Shown here in pieces: positions 1-12,487 of a DNA stretch of 64,000 bases. The first letter of the stretch is position 1, and the number at the start of each line of letters is the position of its first letter. The translations under genes were made by a program, and so were the position numbers. The DNA is from Anaspis maculata (taxonomy: Eukaryota; Arthropoda; Insecta; Coleoptera; Scraptiidae): NCBI GenBank assembly GCA_949128115.1, contig OX421964.1, forward strand, positions 19,554,892 to 19,618,891, given 5' to 3'. The notes under the pieces were generated by a model. The model was not told the origin of the DNA. It did no database searches and worked only from the letters and a program-made list of their open reading frames with translations.

Positions 1-140
1 ACGTGGCTGGCCAGCGGGTGGCGGGTGACCGGGCGCGGACCACGAGGCTCCGATGCAGCGGGAGCAGGACCGATGCAGCGGGAGCAGGAGTGCGCCAGCA
101 CTCTAGCCGGTTGTTGAAGCGCGGTTGCGTTACTTAATGC
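1..140. other. GC-rich edge with a 20-bp tandem duplication
   Basis: The first 140 bases are far more GC- and CpG-rich than what follows. Bases 51-70 (CGATGCAGCGGGAGCAGGAC) are repeated at 71-90 with one change. This could be the edge of a first exon or promoter lying to the left, but no ORF or splice signal supports a gene. Confidence 0.3.
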
Positions 141-440
141 GCACTTCTTTTCACCATTTCATCGGACGCCGTGCAGAAACTGATGTTGAATGTCGATGAG
201 GGGCCAGTAAATTATGTTGTAGAGCTTTGCGGGATTTACACGAATGAATTAAATAACTAGCGACATCTTTTAATGATGCCTTGACTCAGAATATTCACAT
301 TCTTATACCTCGATTTCACGGCTTTGAATTATTTTCCTCCGGATTATTTTTGGCCCGCCAAATGCGGGTGGCTTCAGTAGGTATCTTAAATATTTATCTT
401 GTGTCGTTGATTTTGATCCTTCGATCCTACTCGAAGCTTT

Positions 441-596
441 ATGGTGCTATTCTGTAAAAAAGATACATCGATGTAAGCGCTACATCGCTGTAAAATGACA
501 AAAGTGATGAGTGATGATGTTTTGCATTGTCACATGTGTCATCTTACAGCGATACAGCGCTTACATCGATGTATCTTTTTCACAGAATAGCACCAT
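441..596. mobile_element. 156-bp palindromic MITE
   Basis: Near-perfect inverted arms: left starts ATGGTGCTATTCTGT, right ends CAGAATAGCACCAT. The inner arms repeat the word ACATCGATGTA and ACAGCGAT on both sides. The loop is about 40 bases near 500-540. No coding content. Confidence 0.85.
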
Positions 597-918
597 CAGC
601 TTCAAAATGAGGTTGAAATTCCAAAAATCGGCGAACGAATAAAAAAAATTTCTACTGTAACATCAAAAAGTTGACTTTTCGAGGTCAATCTATAAATATG
701 GGAGATATGCTCCTTTTTTTTCCTGCTCCACCTCCTCAAAATGTGTTAGAAAGAACCATCTCTCTCTACTGACATGTTTGACACCCTGTAACTTTTGACG
801 CAACCAGCGCATGAGTGACAGAAGTTGTTTTTCTTGTTTGCCATCAGAAAAACTACCGATTTGACCGAGTCTGTCGCGTGATGAAATAACTCAGGTAAAA
901 TGTCGCTATTCGGCGTAC
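597..918. other. Non-coding, nothing recognised
   Basis: AT-rich sequence with homopolymer runs; no ORF, RNA or repeat structure seen. Confidence 0.5.
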
Positions 919-1303
919 TACAGCGTGTTCAACAATGATTGTCCTTGCCGCCCTTTCGAGATTTGGCCCGCATTAGACATGTCCCGCTTCAATGAAATCA
1001 TTTTGGAATACCGTAGTAACGAAATTGATAGACGTCACGTCATACTGACTGATAAAAAATCTGAGGTTAACAGTGACGGCATTGACGACTGATCCATTCC
1101 CGTTCCATCAGGTTGCTTGTTCATTTTCACCAGCAGTCAGAGCCGTCACTGTTAACCTAAAATTTGATATCAGTCAGTGTAACGTGACGTCTATCAACTT
1201 CGTTACTACGGTATTGCAAAATATTTCATTGAAGCGGCGCATGTCTAATGCGGGCCAAATTTCAAAAAGGCGGCAAGGACAATCATTGTTGAACACGCTG
1301 TAT
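919..1303. mobile_element. 385-bp foldback element
   Basis: Inverted arms from TACAGCGTGTTCAACAATGA to its mirror ending at 1303. Both arms keep the segments GATTGTCCTTGCCGCC, TAGACATG, TAGTAACGAA and CGTCACTGTTAACCT. The open reading frame crossing the right arm is a by-product of the palindrome, not a gene. Confidence 0.82.
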
Positions 1304-1579
1304 AAGAAGGCAGGCCATGCTACCGAGATATTTTCGTGGATAATTCCATTATCTACAACTTTGTGGCTAGAAACTCATTCCCACCTAACATGGTTCACCC
1401 ATTTAGAGGCCATTACCCTCACAGGCTATTTGAGGATGTTCCACCAGGCGAATTTTGGCGAACTTTTGGCTGAAATGTTCTCGCATGATGTACTTTCGAA
1501 AAAAAATTGACCAGAAAAAGTTAGAATGAAGTGGCCGGCCAAGTTGAAAAATGTAAGCTAAGCTGCAGGCCTCAATATG

Positions 1580-1772
1580 TAATGGTGGAACCACGAACAC
1601 TCGACAGTTGTCGATCTCGACAATTTCCCCTTTTCCCTCTACACCCGTACACCCCTCACCCTAATTTCCTCTTTCCCCTCCGCACCATTGCACTTTTCAC
1701 CAATTACCATTTAGGGAAGGGAAAATTGTCGAGGTCGACATCTGTCGAGTGTTCGTCGTTCCACTACTGGTA
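1580..1772. mobile_element. 190-bp palindromic MITE
   Basis: Left arm carries CGAACACTCGACAG and CGACAATTT; the right arm carries the reverse complements up to 1772. The centre is pyrimidine-rich (about 1,625-1,690). Confidence 0.75.
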
Positions 1773-2864
1773 ATCTTATACCTGTACCTATTAATTGAAA
1801 GATGGAGGTTGCACAATTACCATAGTTCCCAACAATATGTGGTTTCCTGTAAGTGTTACGTCAAAATGTGTCAAAATGACAAAATGACAGTTTTTACTCA
1901 TTTTTGTTGAACCAAGTGTGAATAAGTGAAAGTTGAAGTTCCCCAAGCTATGCCCAATCCTTTGGTTGAAACGCTAGGTGAGTCTCCTCTGCAATTTTCA
2001 TTTTATCCAGACTGACCATCACTGTGACCTCATACACTAAATACTTACCTGCTCACCCATGAGAAACCTCCGAAGTAGACATTTCAGAACTGATTTGCCC
2101 AGGACAATTCAACAATTTGCTGCATTATACTTTTTCTACATAGCCGGCAGCGCGTTTCGGAAGCTTTTAATCCCAATAATGGAAGTTGCAAATTACGAGT
2201 AGGTACGTACCTATCTACTCATCCTCTTCCCCTGTTCCGTGGGCAAGAAACAAGGAAAAAGCACAGCGCTCACCTCTCTAACCTGTAGGTACTGATGAGG
2301 AACTGAAACACGCAGATGCCCCGCTTAATATCCGAAGTCGAAGCCCTAATAACTTGGCGTTAGACTTTTCTCTGTCTCTGCGACCCGGACGGGGCAGACC
2401 GGCAATTCCATTGTTATGTAATTACGAGAGCGCTACTCACTTGATTAGGAAATTTGAGAGCACTCGCTCACTTATCTCAACGACTCTAAAGTACCTACAA
2501 ACTACTATACCTTATAATATCATATCCGAAGCTCGTGAGAAATATACCGGCGTCAGACGTTCGAACAAAAATTGAGCATCGGGAATTTCAGCAGGAGCCG
2601 ATGATGCTTCTCTCCTTTCATCTTCATCTGGTCCCAGGAAAAGGAAGCGCGCGCGGGAGAATTTATATCCGCTTTTAGCAATTATCGGAAGTGAATGTAC
2701 CTATAGGTGCTTGATGATTATAAAGGAAGGTCTCCATCTAAAAGGAGCAGCTGGAGCTTAGTCGAAGAGCTGATGGAGCGATAATGTTTTTATCGTTGAG
2801 CTCAAAGAGCACTTTGAACTCTTGTGAACTTTGTGCGATGTGAGTTAGTCGTCTAGTCGTAGCC
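1773..2864. other. Non-coding, nothing recognised
   Basis: Contains short TAGGTAC-type words and a possible 73-codon ORF near 2,354 with no recognisable motif. No supported feature. Confidence 0.4.
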
Positions 2865-3070
2865 GGATAGGTCATTCTTCTGGCTACAAAATGTCATGCT
2901 GAGTCACATGAAAGTTGACATTGTTTACCATGTACAGGGTGACAACAAAAACCAATGTCAAAATGGACAATTTTCAGCAGTGTACAACTTTTCGAAAAAA
3001 ATTGTTGATTTTTTCCCAATGAATTTTTGGAAAGCTTATTACAATATCTCGAAACGGTTTTTGATTCATC
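2865..3070 (+). repeat. Left partner of a 6.5-kb-spaced inverted repeat
   Basis: Sequence from GCCGGATAGGTCATTCTTCT through GACATTGTTTACCATGTACA to the TTTTTGGAAAGCTTAT region recurs in reverse complement at about 9,165-9,400. It includes the phrase TACAGGGTG at 2,934. The pair brackets a dense block of other repeats, as if one older element had been filled by later insertions. Confidence 0.65.
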
Positions 3071-3930
3071 CCCCCATCTGAGTTTTCGAGGAAGTTATGT
3101 CAATTTTTGACAAATTCACGTTTTACGATGCCACTTCTTTCCAAAGTCATGTTCTTGGCTCAAATCTGGTAGAAGTGCATAACTTTGCTTCACAAAGTAA
3201 CCCTAATCGAATTTGATCACACTGACCATCAGCATCGCTACCACTTGTGAACATCTGCAACCCCCATTGCAGTCTGTTCCAAACAGGACACGTTCTACTG
3301 ATACCTTGCATCCTCATCATCACAAGACGTTTCTTATGAACCATCAGTACCAGTTCATTGCATAATAAGTCCCTCTTAGATCATTACAACCCCGTTTCTC
3401 TAATTTTTGTCAAAGGTTGTTATACTTACTTACAAAGTTCGAAGGCTGTATCTCCCGAACGATGGAACATAAAGACAATATTTTTTTCATCATCATTGCA
3501 TTAGATACTATCCTGGACATTTCAGGGTTGTGGGGATGTTTTGAAATCGTCCATCTATAATAGGGGTTGAGAGCGACTTCGAGATTTTGAGCTTGTGAGC
3601 ATTTTTATGTCTTTTCAATATTCTAACATCACTCGTTACATCCCAAGGTGCTCAAATAGTCCCCCACATTCCCCAAAAATCATCCCCTAATAACTAAAGA
3701 TATCCATTGCATACCTACCTTACAGAGTTTTGGCAAGTCTTCTCTCAACAGTGCCCGTTGAACGTATGATTCGTCGATGATCTTTTTTGTCCACCTCTTT
3801 AGAAACTACCCTATTAGAAAACTACCCCTTTCAAAAAGTACTTGCTTCATCAATTCTGGTGAATCTGTCACAATATTTGGATGCTACGTTACTAGTCCGG
3901 GTGCTAAGCGCCATATTTGGGTCCAACCTT
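3071..3930. other. Non-coding, nothing recognised
   Basis: Low-complexity AT-rich stretch. The phrase AAGGCTGTATCTCC near 3,440 resembles a phrase found at the ends of the local foldback elements, so decayed mobile DNA is likely. Confidence 0.35.
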
Positions 3931-4238
3931 GCAAATTGTGATGCCAGGATGCTACTTGGCAGAAATGTTGTACATACCCTATGGTTCATTTCAAGGAAGA
4001 TCGAACTAATTTTTGGAGTCAAAATGTACGATATGATTAAAAATGATACCAAACATGCCACAAAAGCTGTTAGTCACGGTTTAATATGTAAGACTTTGTG
4101 AAAAATCGCATCTCGGCTACTTCCTCGGCTACTTCGCAATTAACCGTCTGGTATACGCAACTGGTGCGGCATTACACTTCCTGGAAACTTATTGCATATT
4201 AATGCATATTGCATTGTGTTCCTCGACCTTGGAAAAAT
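3930..4238 (+). repeat. Decayed fragment of the 7.7-9.2 kb palindrome family
   Basis: Bases around 4,030-4,230 (AATGATACCAAACAT, GTTAGTCACGGTTTA, TTCCTCGACCTTG) match, in the same order and strand, the right arm of the palindrome at about 8,815-8,970. Confidence 0.65.
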
Positions 4239-5194
4239 AGATACACCCCTTCAAAGTTGGCAATGAATAATCGTTTTTTCCGCATAAGTTTTGGACCGTT
4301 TAACCGGTTTGATTCAAAATAGAGAAATCATCCCCTGTCGAACAATCATGACATGTTTCATAAAAAAGTTTTAGGGGCGTAGACATTAGGGGGTGTCCCT
4401 ATTTTCCCGCCCTATTGTTTCACCCTCCCCCTCAGTTATTTTTAAAAACTGTTCATAATTTTGACGTTTTCATTAAATTGACGTAATTTTACGTTCAATT
4501 TAAAAGAAAAAATCATTCTTGCAAAATTTTGATTGGAAGCTTTTTTTGGGAGATATTTAGCATTGAAGGTTTGGAAAACATCTCAAAAGCACAACTTTCA
4601 AAGGTCTAAAAATTAAAATCCAAAAAAACTCATGATTTCTCAGCTGAAATAGGTTTTCTAGAATTTCTAAGTTGATAACCACCATTTTTTCCAAAACACG
4701 GGGAATTATCAGGAAAAAAACAATTTGGGCTCTGGAAAGTGGCGATTTCGGGATATTTTTCAAAGTTTCAAACTCAAATACCTCCTAAACGAAGCCTTTA
4801 ATCAAAATTTTGCATGAGTGATTTTTTATTCTGAATTGAACGTAGTATTCAAAATTACGAACAGTTTCTAAAAATATTTAGGGGGAGTGAAAAAAAGGGG
4901 GGAGGGGAAGTAGGGACACCTCCTAATGTCTACGCCCCTGAAACTTTTTCATGGAACATGTTATAATTGTTCGACAGAAGATAATTTCAGTAAACCTTAA
5001 GTTCTATTTTGAATCAAATCGGTTGAACGGTTCTAAAGTGATGCGGAAAAAAACGATTATTTATTCCCAACTTTGAAGGGCTGTATCTCTGTTATTAGGC
5101 ATTTCTCAAATATGTTTTCTGGAGAAAGTCCCCTTTATTTTCCATTCCCTATCGATTCCTAGATTTGATGACATAAAAGTCGAACCACCCTGTA
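4239..5194. mobile_element. Foldback element, family A, left end lost
   Basis: Inverted arms meet near 4,690. Both contain TTAGGGGCGTAGACATTAGG-type text, TACGTTCAATTTA and GCAAAATTTTGAT. The right end finishes CACCCTGTA at 5194; the matching left tip is missing. Same family as the young copy at 61,789-62,832 and the fragment at 9,727-10,430. Confidence 0.75.
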
Positions 5195-5824
5195 TACGTA
5201 CCAGGCAACAGCAAGCTACCAATGTCACATCAAGGTGAAATATTTTATCCAATCCCGTTGTAAAGCCTACTTCGATGATCAGAAATGGAATTGAAAAATA
5301 AGGTGGGCCGCTGCTATAGGTGTGTTTTTTTTTGTTTTCATAATACGGACTTCTAATAGCGCGGAAAAGTTGTAGTTTCATATACTTTTCAAATATCTAG
5401 AAGCTTTTTGTCCCAAGTTTTCGTCTTCAGCCTCCGCAAGACGTGTCTTTCAGAAATATCTCAACATTCAGTTTTTGCAAGATAACGAATTGAGTTATGG
5501 AGAAAACTGTTGAAATACCTTAGTGAAAAAATAGATAAACTCTTTATTTGACAGAAATGAAGTGATAAGACTTCAAATATCAATATTTTATCAATATTTT
5601 TTGTTTTATCTCACTCTGGGTTAAAATTTTTCTGACTTTCCAATATGGGCATCAGTTTCCTAGATTCATTCTTGCTGTAAATAGAGCCATATCTTGATTC
5701 AGCTCCACAAACTGCTGATGCTGCTTCTAAAACTGTTTTCACAAATCGCTCTACTGATTGGGTATAACAGGGAAACCGTGGAAATTCTAATTAAGGAATT
5801 ATATCGTTAACATTCAGTAATTCT
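5195..5824. other. Non-coding, nothing recognised
   Basis: AT-rich sequence without supported features. Confidence 0.4.
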
Positions 5825-6700
5825 TTTAGAAATCATCCGACATACGGGGTGGTTTTTTGAAAAGGACTCACCTCCAATTTGTCGCTGCACAATTTTTTTC
5901 TGAGAAAAAGCTGACAAGTCGATTTTCTTTTCGAGAGGGACATCAAGGACATGTATTGCCAAATTCTTATCTTCAATCCCTCTGCCCCCACCCCCTACCC
6001 TAGTTTAAAATTTCAAATTGCATTACTTATCTTGTGATACACCAAATTAAAGGCAATAACATTGTTTCCGTTAAACATACTCTAAAATCTTCAAGCTACC
6101 CTCTTAACCCTTTCAAAAAAATTTTTATTGTTGATTAGAGGAATGTTTTTCTGTTAACTGCAGATTCTTGAGAAATAGATTTCCCAGCAAAAACCGGGCG
6201 ATTTTTATTTCGAGAGGAACATCTGAGACATGTGTTGCCAAATGTTCATCTTCATTGCATTCTCTTCCCAATTAAGACCATTTTTGAAAAGGATTAGAGG
6301 GTGATTTAGGCAATTTGAAATTATTTTTGCATGAAGGAAATTTTCATACTTTCAATTTGATGTTTCACACAAGGTAGATAATTTATTGCTATTGGAATTG
6401 AAGTGGGCTAGGATGGGGCCGAAAGGATTGAAAATAAAACTGTGACAACATGCCACTCTCGAAATAAGAACCGACCTGTTTTTGTTTGAAAATATTTTTT
6501 CCAAAAATCGGGATAGTTGATAGGATCGAGAAAAGCTTTCCTTTGAATAAGGATGAAAGAATTTTCGCAAGGGTTGGGAGGTGACTTAAAAAATTTAAAA
6601 TTTGTTTGTCAAAAAGAGAATTCTATTATCTTCAGTTTGATGTGTCACAAGTTAGGTGATGCTATTTGACATTTTAAAGTTTTTTTTTTCTATTTGGGTG
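5825..6700. repeat. Decayed foldback element, family B
   Basis: Phrases GGGTGGTTTTTTGAAAAG, TCTTATCTTCAATCCC, TGTGATACACCAAATTAAAG and CCGTTAAACATA match, with many changes, the young element at 42,062-43,053. Mirrored versions follow at about 6,330-6,660. Confidence 0.65.
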
Positions 6701-7254
6701 GTCTCTTTCAACAATTTCAATAACGTTTTGATTGATGTATGATATTATTTCATCATTGCTAAAACTCTTGTATGAGAAACAGTTGGAATTGAAGTTTCCG
6801 CCCAAAGTTGCTCAATTTTTAATGTGACTATTTCTGCAACTTCAAGGCAACTGGACTTTTTCGGTGAATTCAATTTCATTTGTTTTTTTGTGATTGAAAA
6901 AACAATACTGGAACACGGGTTTTTTGTGCCTGACTGTTTAATTCCATATTTTTTTATTGTAAATATATTTAAAACATTTTCTGCCTAATAAAAATTTGCG
7001 ATTTTTTTTTCCAAATAAAGAAATTTCAACATCATTGAAACCCTGAAGTGATGATTTTTTTTCAAAAATGCTGTAACGATTTCTTTTTGTAACTTTCTTT
7101 TTGCACTATTAGAATAAAAAAATCGAAAATATGATTTTTCGGCCCACCCTATTGAAAAAGCCATTATTCGTAAAATCCGAGATTCCGGATTTCTTCACCT
7201 CTGAGAGATAGGCAACCTGCAAACGTCACCTTCGGTCGTCATGACATAGTGAAC
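6701..7254. other. Non-coding, nothing recognised
   Basis: T- and A-run-rich sequence with no supported feature. Confidence 0.4.
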
Positions 7255-7266
7255 ATCACGGATAAT

Positions 7267-7622
7267 GGATAAGCTCCAAGGAGGAGCTTGTGGTGTGGTT
7301 AGTTAGCGCGTTCGACTACCACTCCAGAGGTCGCGGGTTCGATCTCCGCCGGGGACGGATTTTCGGCCTCGAAAACAAGCTCCTTGGTTTAGTTGGAATG
7401 CTTGCTAAATGCAAGACGCGCCGTGTGTCGCATAGCACGTCAAATACGAACGATGGTGCCGACCCCATGCGATGTTGGTGGTCGTTAAAAATCCCTACCC
7501 TGTGTTGGAACACACAGGGGTTCGGCAAAATTTCCGGTATAGTGGAGGAAAGCATTCACCGGCGTCGGTGTTAGGCTTCGTTGCGGAAATAGGCCGACGT
7601 TAAATAAACGAATAAAAAAAAA
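7267..7622 (+). mobile_element. tRNA-derived SINE with perfect target-site duplication
   Basis: The 5' part is a tRNA-like RNA polymerase III head: A box about 7291-7310 (TGGTGTGGTTAGTTAGCGCG) and B box 7336-7348 (GGTTCGATCTCCG). A tRNA-unrelated body of about 250 bases follows, then an A-rich tail (ATAAACGAATAAAAAAAA). The element is flanked by the 12-bp direct repeat ATCACGGATAAT at 7255-7266 and 7623-7634, the mark of LINE-driven insertion. The body family is not identified. The promoter boxes look intact, so transcription is possible. Confidence 0.92.
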
Positions 7623-7708
7623 ATCACGGATAATCATGATTCATGCCTGCCTATCAAAAATCAGCTCGATTTTCGATCGGATAACCAATAGCCCAGGCAA
7701 AACAGGAT

Positions 7709-9161
7709 TGAACCCAGAATAAATCAAGGAAAATCTGAAAATTTGAGGATCCCTTCAGAATTTGATGGAGAACAACATACTAAAAGTCCCCATCTTTCCG
7801 AGGCTTGGCATTTTTTCTGTTGGAGGTCGAAGGTACAAGAAGTTACCATTTTTAAAATTGTTGCTTTTTCCATACTTTTTTCATTGGACCTTATATTTTC
7901 AAGGTCAAGGAACCCAATGAAATAAGTTTTTAGAAAGTGTAATGCACCAGTGGCGTACCAGACGACTGCGAAGGGGCCGAGATGCAATTTTTGACAAAGT
8001 CTTGTCTTATGGTAAACCAAGACTAACACCTTTTTTAATATATTTGGTATCATTTCTAACTAAACCGCACTCTCTGATTCTAAAAATGAAAATTAAATTT
8101 TCAGTCATGGCATCATTTTTCCTTCGACAATGCGAGCTTTCGAAATTAAATTTCTACATGATGCACGTTTTGGAACAAAATTACCGTGTGACTTTGTAAC
8201 AGCGACAGAAACTTCTAGTTATGGAATTCATCCATGAAATAGTTCCATTGAACAATCTATGTCAAAATTGTGATCATGGGTGTTGTGAACCTCAATGGAA
8301 ATGGAGCTATAAAACGACAAATTTATAATCGAAACTTCGCGTTTCTTTGCGAAATTTATTCCGCATTGTCGGAAGAAAAATGATGTCATGACTAAAATAC
8401 GGCTCCGATTTTTGTTTCCCTCATTTTGTTGGATAGAGAAAACTATGTTCATGCCATAAAATGATCAAAGTATCAATTCAAAGCTACATTCTGATCGTAG
8501 CCTAATTTTTCTTGTGAAATAGCACCTTTCGTCAAATCAAACTTTGGCATGATACATCTCAAGAAACAAAATCACCCCGTGACTTTTTAAAAACAGGAAA
8601 AAAAATCAACGAATGATAGTTGTGTGTTAAATAGCCCAAACCAACTGTTTAAATAAAAATCATAGTTGGAAATACATTGGACACTGATGGAACTAGAGCT
8701 ACAAAGTATCAAATTTGAGGGTGAAAAAAATCATGTTTCTTTCTGATATGACTGGTTTGAATACGTTTCCACCAGAATTTCACACCTACTTGTGGAATCG
8801 GAACGTGCGATTTGATAAGAAATGATACCAAACATTGTCAAAAAAGCTGTTAGTCACGGTTTACCATACGACTTTATGAAAAATCGCACCTCGACCACTT
8901 CGCAGCCGTCTGGTACGCCACTGGTGCATTATACTTTCTGGTAATCATAGCATTAGGTTCCTCGACCTTGAAAATATGAAGTCCAATGGAAAAATCCCAA
9001 AAAAAATACCAACATTGAAAATGGTAACTTCTTGTACCTTCGACCTCCCACAGAAAAAATGCCAAGCTTCGGACAGATAGGGACTTTAAGTATGTTGTTC
9101 TCCATTAAATTCTGAAGCGATCCTCAAATTTTCAGATTTTCCTTAATTTATTCCGGGTTTC
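7709..9161. mobile_element. 1.45-kb palindromic element, family C
   Basis: Left arm starts near CCAGAATAAATCAAGGAAAA; the right arm ends with its reverse complement near 9,161; the centre is about 8,436. Shared inner phrases include GGAGAACAACATAC, GGTACAAGAAGTTACC, CAAGGAACC and AATGCACCAGTGGCGTACCA. Arms are clearly diverged, so the copy is not recent. No coding content. Confidence 0.8.
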
Positions 9162-9164
9162 ATA

Positions 9165-9400
9165 AAAATTTTGCATTTCTTTCCTGGGCTAGAATCAAAA
9201 ACAATTTCGAAATATTATAATATGCTTTCCAAAAATTCGAGGGAAAGAATCTACGATTTTTTTTTCGAAAATTTGTGCATTGTTGAAAATTGGTCATTTA
9301 GACACTGGTTTTGTTGTCAGCCTGTACATGGTAAACAATGTCAATGTTCACGTGACTCAGCATGGCATTTTGTAGCCAGAAGAACGACCTATCCGGCATC
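9165..9400 (-). repeat. Right partner of the 6.5-kb-spaced inverted repeat
   Basis: Reverse complement of 2,865-3,070. Shared words include CATGGTAAACAATGTCAA, GACTCAGCATG and GACCTATCCGGC. Confidence 0.65.
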
Positions 9401-9411
9401 ATGACCACATT

Positions 9412-10870
9412 TAGTGTTGCCGTCTAGAGTTAGACTTTCTAGACTCTTGTCTTGAATAGGTGTCAAGACTTAGACAAGACCTCAAGAAACTCTTGTCTTG
9501 AAATTTCTAGACAAGACAAGAGTAGGGCCACCAAGATCAAGAGTCTTGATTAGACTCTTGAAAAAAAAAATTTTTTAAAAAATCTGATACATTCCTCTCC
9601 GTTGATGGTTTTTATTTTCTACTGAATGTGTGATTAGCTTGGAGATTTCTTACAGAGTTTATTGACAACATAAAATAACATAAATAAGGGTAAACGGTAT
9701 GACAAAATGCTATTCAAAACTAAATATACAGGGTGTCCCGAAATTAATGCAACAAAATTCACAAAGAGATAGGAAATTGAAAAATAAGGGGACTGCCTTG
9801 ATGAAAATACCCTCGCAAACGTAATAAGGGAGATACAGGCCTTCGAAATTGTTTTTTGAAAGCAGTTTTTTTGACATTACTTTTGAACCGTTGAACCGAT
9901 TTCATTCAAATTTCAACCAAAGTTTACTAAAATAGGTCTCTATTGAACAATAACAACGGATTTTGTCAAACATTTTTAGGGGCGAAGATAATAGGGGTAC
10001 CTTCCCTCCCCCATTCCCCTATTTTCCACCCCCCTGAACATTTTTGGAAATGGTTCAAATTGTTGAGTTCTACGTTCAATTTAGAGTAAGAAGCTACTCT
10101 TGCAAAATTTTGATTAGAGGCTTTGTTTTGAAGATATTTAGGATTGAAACATTGGAAAACATCTCAAAATCGCCAGTTTCCAGGGCCCAAATTTTTTTTT
10201 CTGAAAAACTTCATGTTTCTTAGCAAAAATGGTGGTTCATCAACCTAAAACACCTGAAATTCTTATTTCACCTTAGGAATTTTGAGTTTTCTTGAATTTT
10301 AATTTTTAAGGTTTTTGAAAGTAGTGTTTTCGATACGTTCTCCGAAGTTTCAATTCCAAATATCTCAAAAACGAAGCCTTTATTCAAAATTTTGCAATAA
10401 AGGCAATAATTTTGCTACGGCTATAAAGTCGTATCTTGTCATTTTATATAAGACTCCATTGCAGGAATACGTCTACTAACAGGTCGGGGGTGGCGGTGGC
10501 AACCTTTTCTTTCGGCATTCACACCAATGATAAATTTCAGTTTCAAAATAAGTGGGTCTTTGTTTTGAAATTTGAACTTGAGTTTACAAGTAAAATATTT
10601 CATTGAAGCGCAGTCTCTATTCGCAGGGTGCTCGTTGCTTCTCACAGTTTCTCTGTTTTTCTTGCTGAAAGATGTTTATATTTCTGTCACGTATTTTTCT
10701 TGGAAAAAGAGGTTTTATAGTAATTTAATTTCAAGAGTCTATCTAGACTCTTGAAAAATTTCCATCAAGAGTTAGAGTCTTGTCTTGAAATTTTGAAATT
10801 ATCTTGATATTTCAAGACAAGACAAGAGTAGGGCAAACTCTTGTCTTGTCTTGTCTAGACGGCAACACTA
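9412..10870. mobile_element. hAT-like element with TCTTG-rich ends and 8-bp duplication
   Basis: Terminal inverted repeat TAGTGTTGCCGTCTAGA at 9412 and its mirror ending at 10870. Both are flanked by ACCACATT (9404-9411 and 10871-10878). Inside each end, about 130 bases are built from repeats of CTCTTGTCTTG and its complement CAAGACAAGAG. No transposase ORF, so non-autonomous. An 8-bp duplication suggests the hAT superfamily, though the duplication does not fit the usual hAT consensus. Confidence 0.85.
9727..10430. mobile_element. Family A foldback fragment nested in the hAT-like element
   Basis: Starts TACAGGGTGTCCCG and continues with the family text (TTTAGGGGCGAAGATAATAG, CTACGTTCAATTTAGAG, GCAAAATTTTGAT). 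The mirrored half is present to about 10,400, but the right tip is missing. Confidence 0.75.
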
Positions 10871-10878
10871 ACCACATT

Positions 10879-12487
10879 CTTTGAAATCGGTTGGTTTTTC
10901 TACGAGATTTTCGAAGCAAGCGTGAAATTTTTGGGTGGACCAGTTCAATTATTGATCACCTGTTTACATAGATACCGTTCTCCAAGATGATGAACTTTTG
11001 ATCTCTCGGAATTTCTTGTACTCGCAGGTTGAGTAACAATGAATATTATTCTTCAGAAAAATCTCATAAGACGCTTGAGACGAGGTCTACCATCGAACGG
11101 TGACTGGAGTGTGTGTCAAAGCGTGTAACCCATACACAAATGGCGGATGCGCTGCTATAACCAAGGATTAACTTCTTTTCACCGCAGCACTTTCATAAAA
11201 TGATCGGAAGCGATGACAAATTGTACAGGCACAAGCACCACAGAAATGATTGTCAGAATAAGAACGTTTTGTCTGGAGCACAGGTTTGTCACATTAAGTA
11301 CATCAGCCCAGCTTCTACGAAAGGGCGCGGGCGGTGAGAAAAGAATGGAAAATCATAAGTTTCAATTTAAAATGTTCACGATCAACAAGATATTTTTTAT
11401 CCTCTAAGTGCAATAATGCATTAAACATTGAATACCAATGCAACTCATACTGTAGGTATGCATTAACCATCTCAACTGCTTGATGGGAAATAATATAAAA
11501 CTTGGCAAACAATAAGGACGTAAATCACTGCAGAAGTAATTGCTAAAGTAGTTAACTGCTATTTGCATTTCTCAGATGAGCGCATTCTAAAACTTATAGA
11601 TTTTTCCAACAGGTTATGTCGGTGGGTATTTTACCAAAGTATTATTGAAAAACTCACCTGATGTAACAATCCTGATAGTTGAATTTGAAATATTTTCTTG
11701 AAAATTTTCTGCTCGTTCCAGTAACATTGATAAAACCAGCAGCATTGAACCAGATATTTCTATACGTTGCACATACACATACCTATGTACCTGCACAAAA
11801 CCATAAACTGCATTAGATTTCTCTGATACCTAATAATAATTATTGTCTTGAATTACCAGGTCAGCCTCGGCTTATTGGTCATTGCTCGACTACTAAGAGC
11901 AATATTGCAAAATCGATGCGAACCGGAAAGTCTTCCGTTCTTAAATAGACAGAACTGTTCTGAATTTACTTGGGTTTGATCGACATCACCAAAAATTTGG
12001 AGAAAACATACCACAAAAGAGTTTCCTAAACACACTCACTTCCACTGTATTCCAACACCTCTAACCATATTACACTCGATTATAACACTTACTTAATAAC
12101 GCTCTTTAAACGAGCGCATTTGCGGTTGACTTTTTATTTAACCTCTCTTCCCAAGCGCCGACAATAATAATTGCAGTTAACGAAAGTAACAAACAAAATC
12201 ACGAAACTGGGATGTTAGTGTATTGCTGGGTATCACAAGAACTGTACCTGTGTGCTGGCCACATACAGATAGAAATTAGTAATCCGTTCACCAGGGGCCT
12301 GAAGGGTTTTCTCCGGTAAACCTATTAAAGGGTGTATGAACTTGTGTGAGTGCGTGTATACCCGGTACACCGTGTATATATCTATCTAAGGGTTGTTGAG
12401 TGGAGTCAAGGGTTGTTGGAGTAATGCCATTGATGTGAGGTGCTCTTATAATCTATCGACATGTTGAGTAAGTAGTTTTTGTGCACC
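10879..12487. other. Non-coding, nothing recognised
   Basis: Unique-looking sequence read on both strands. No exon with splice signals, no RNA gene and no inverted repeat seen. Confidence 0.4.

Noticed and set aside
7267..7350. A functional tRNA gene
   Set aside because: Pol III boxes are present, but the sequence continues into a 250-base body with A-rich tail and target duplication, so it is a SINE head.
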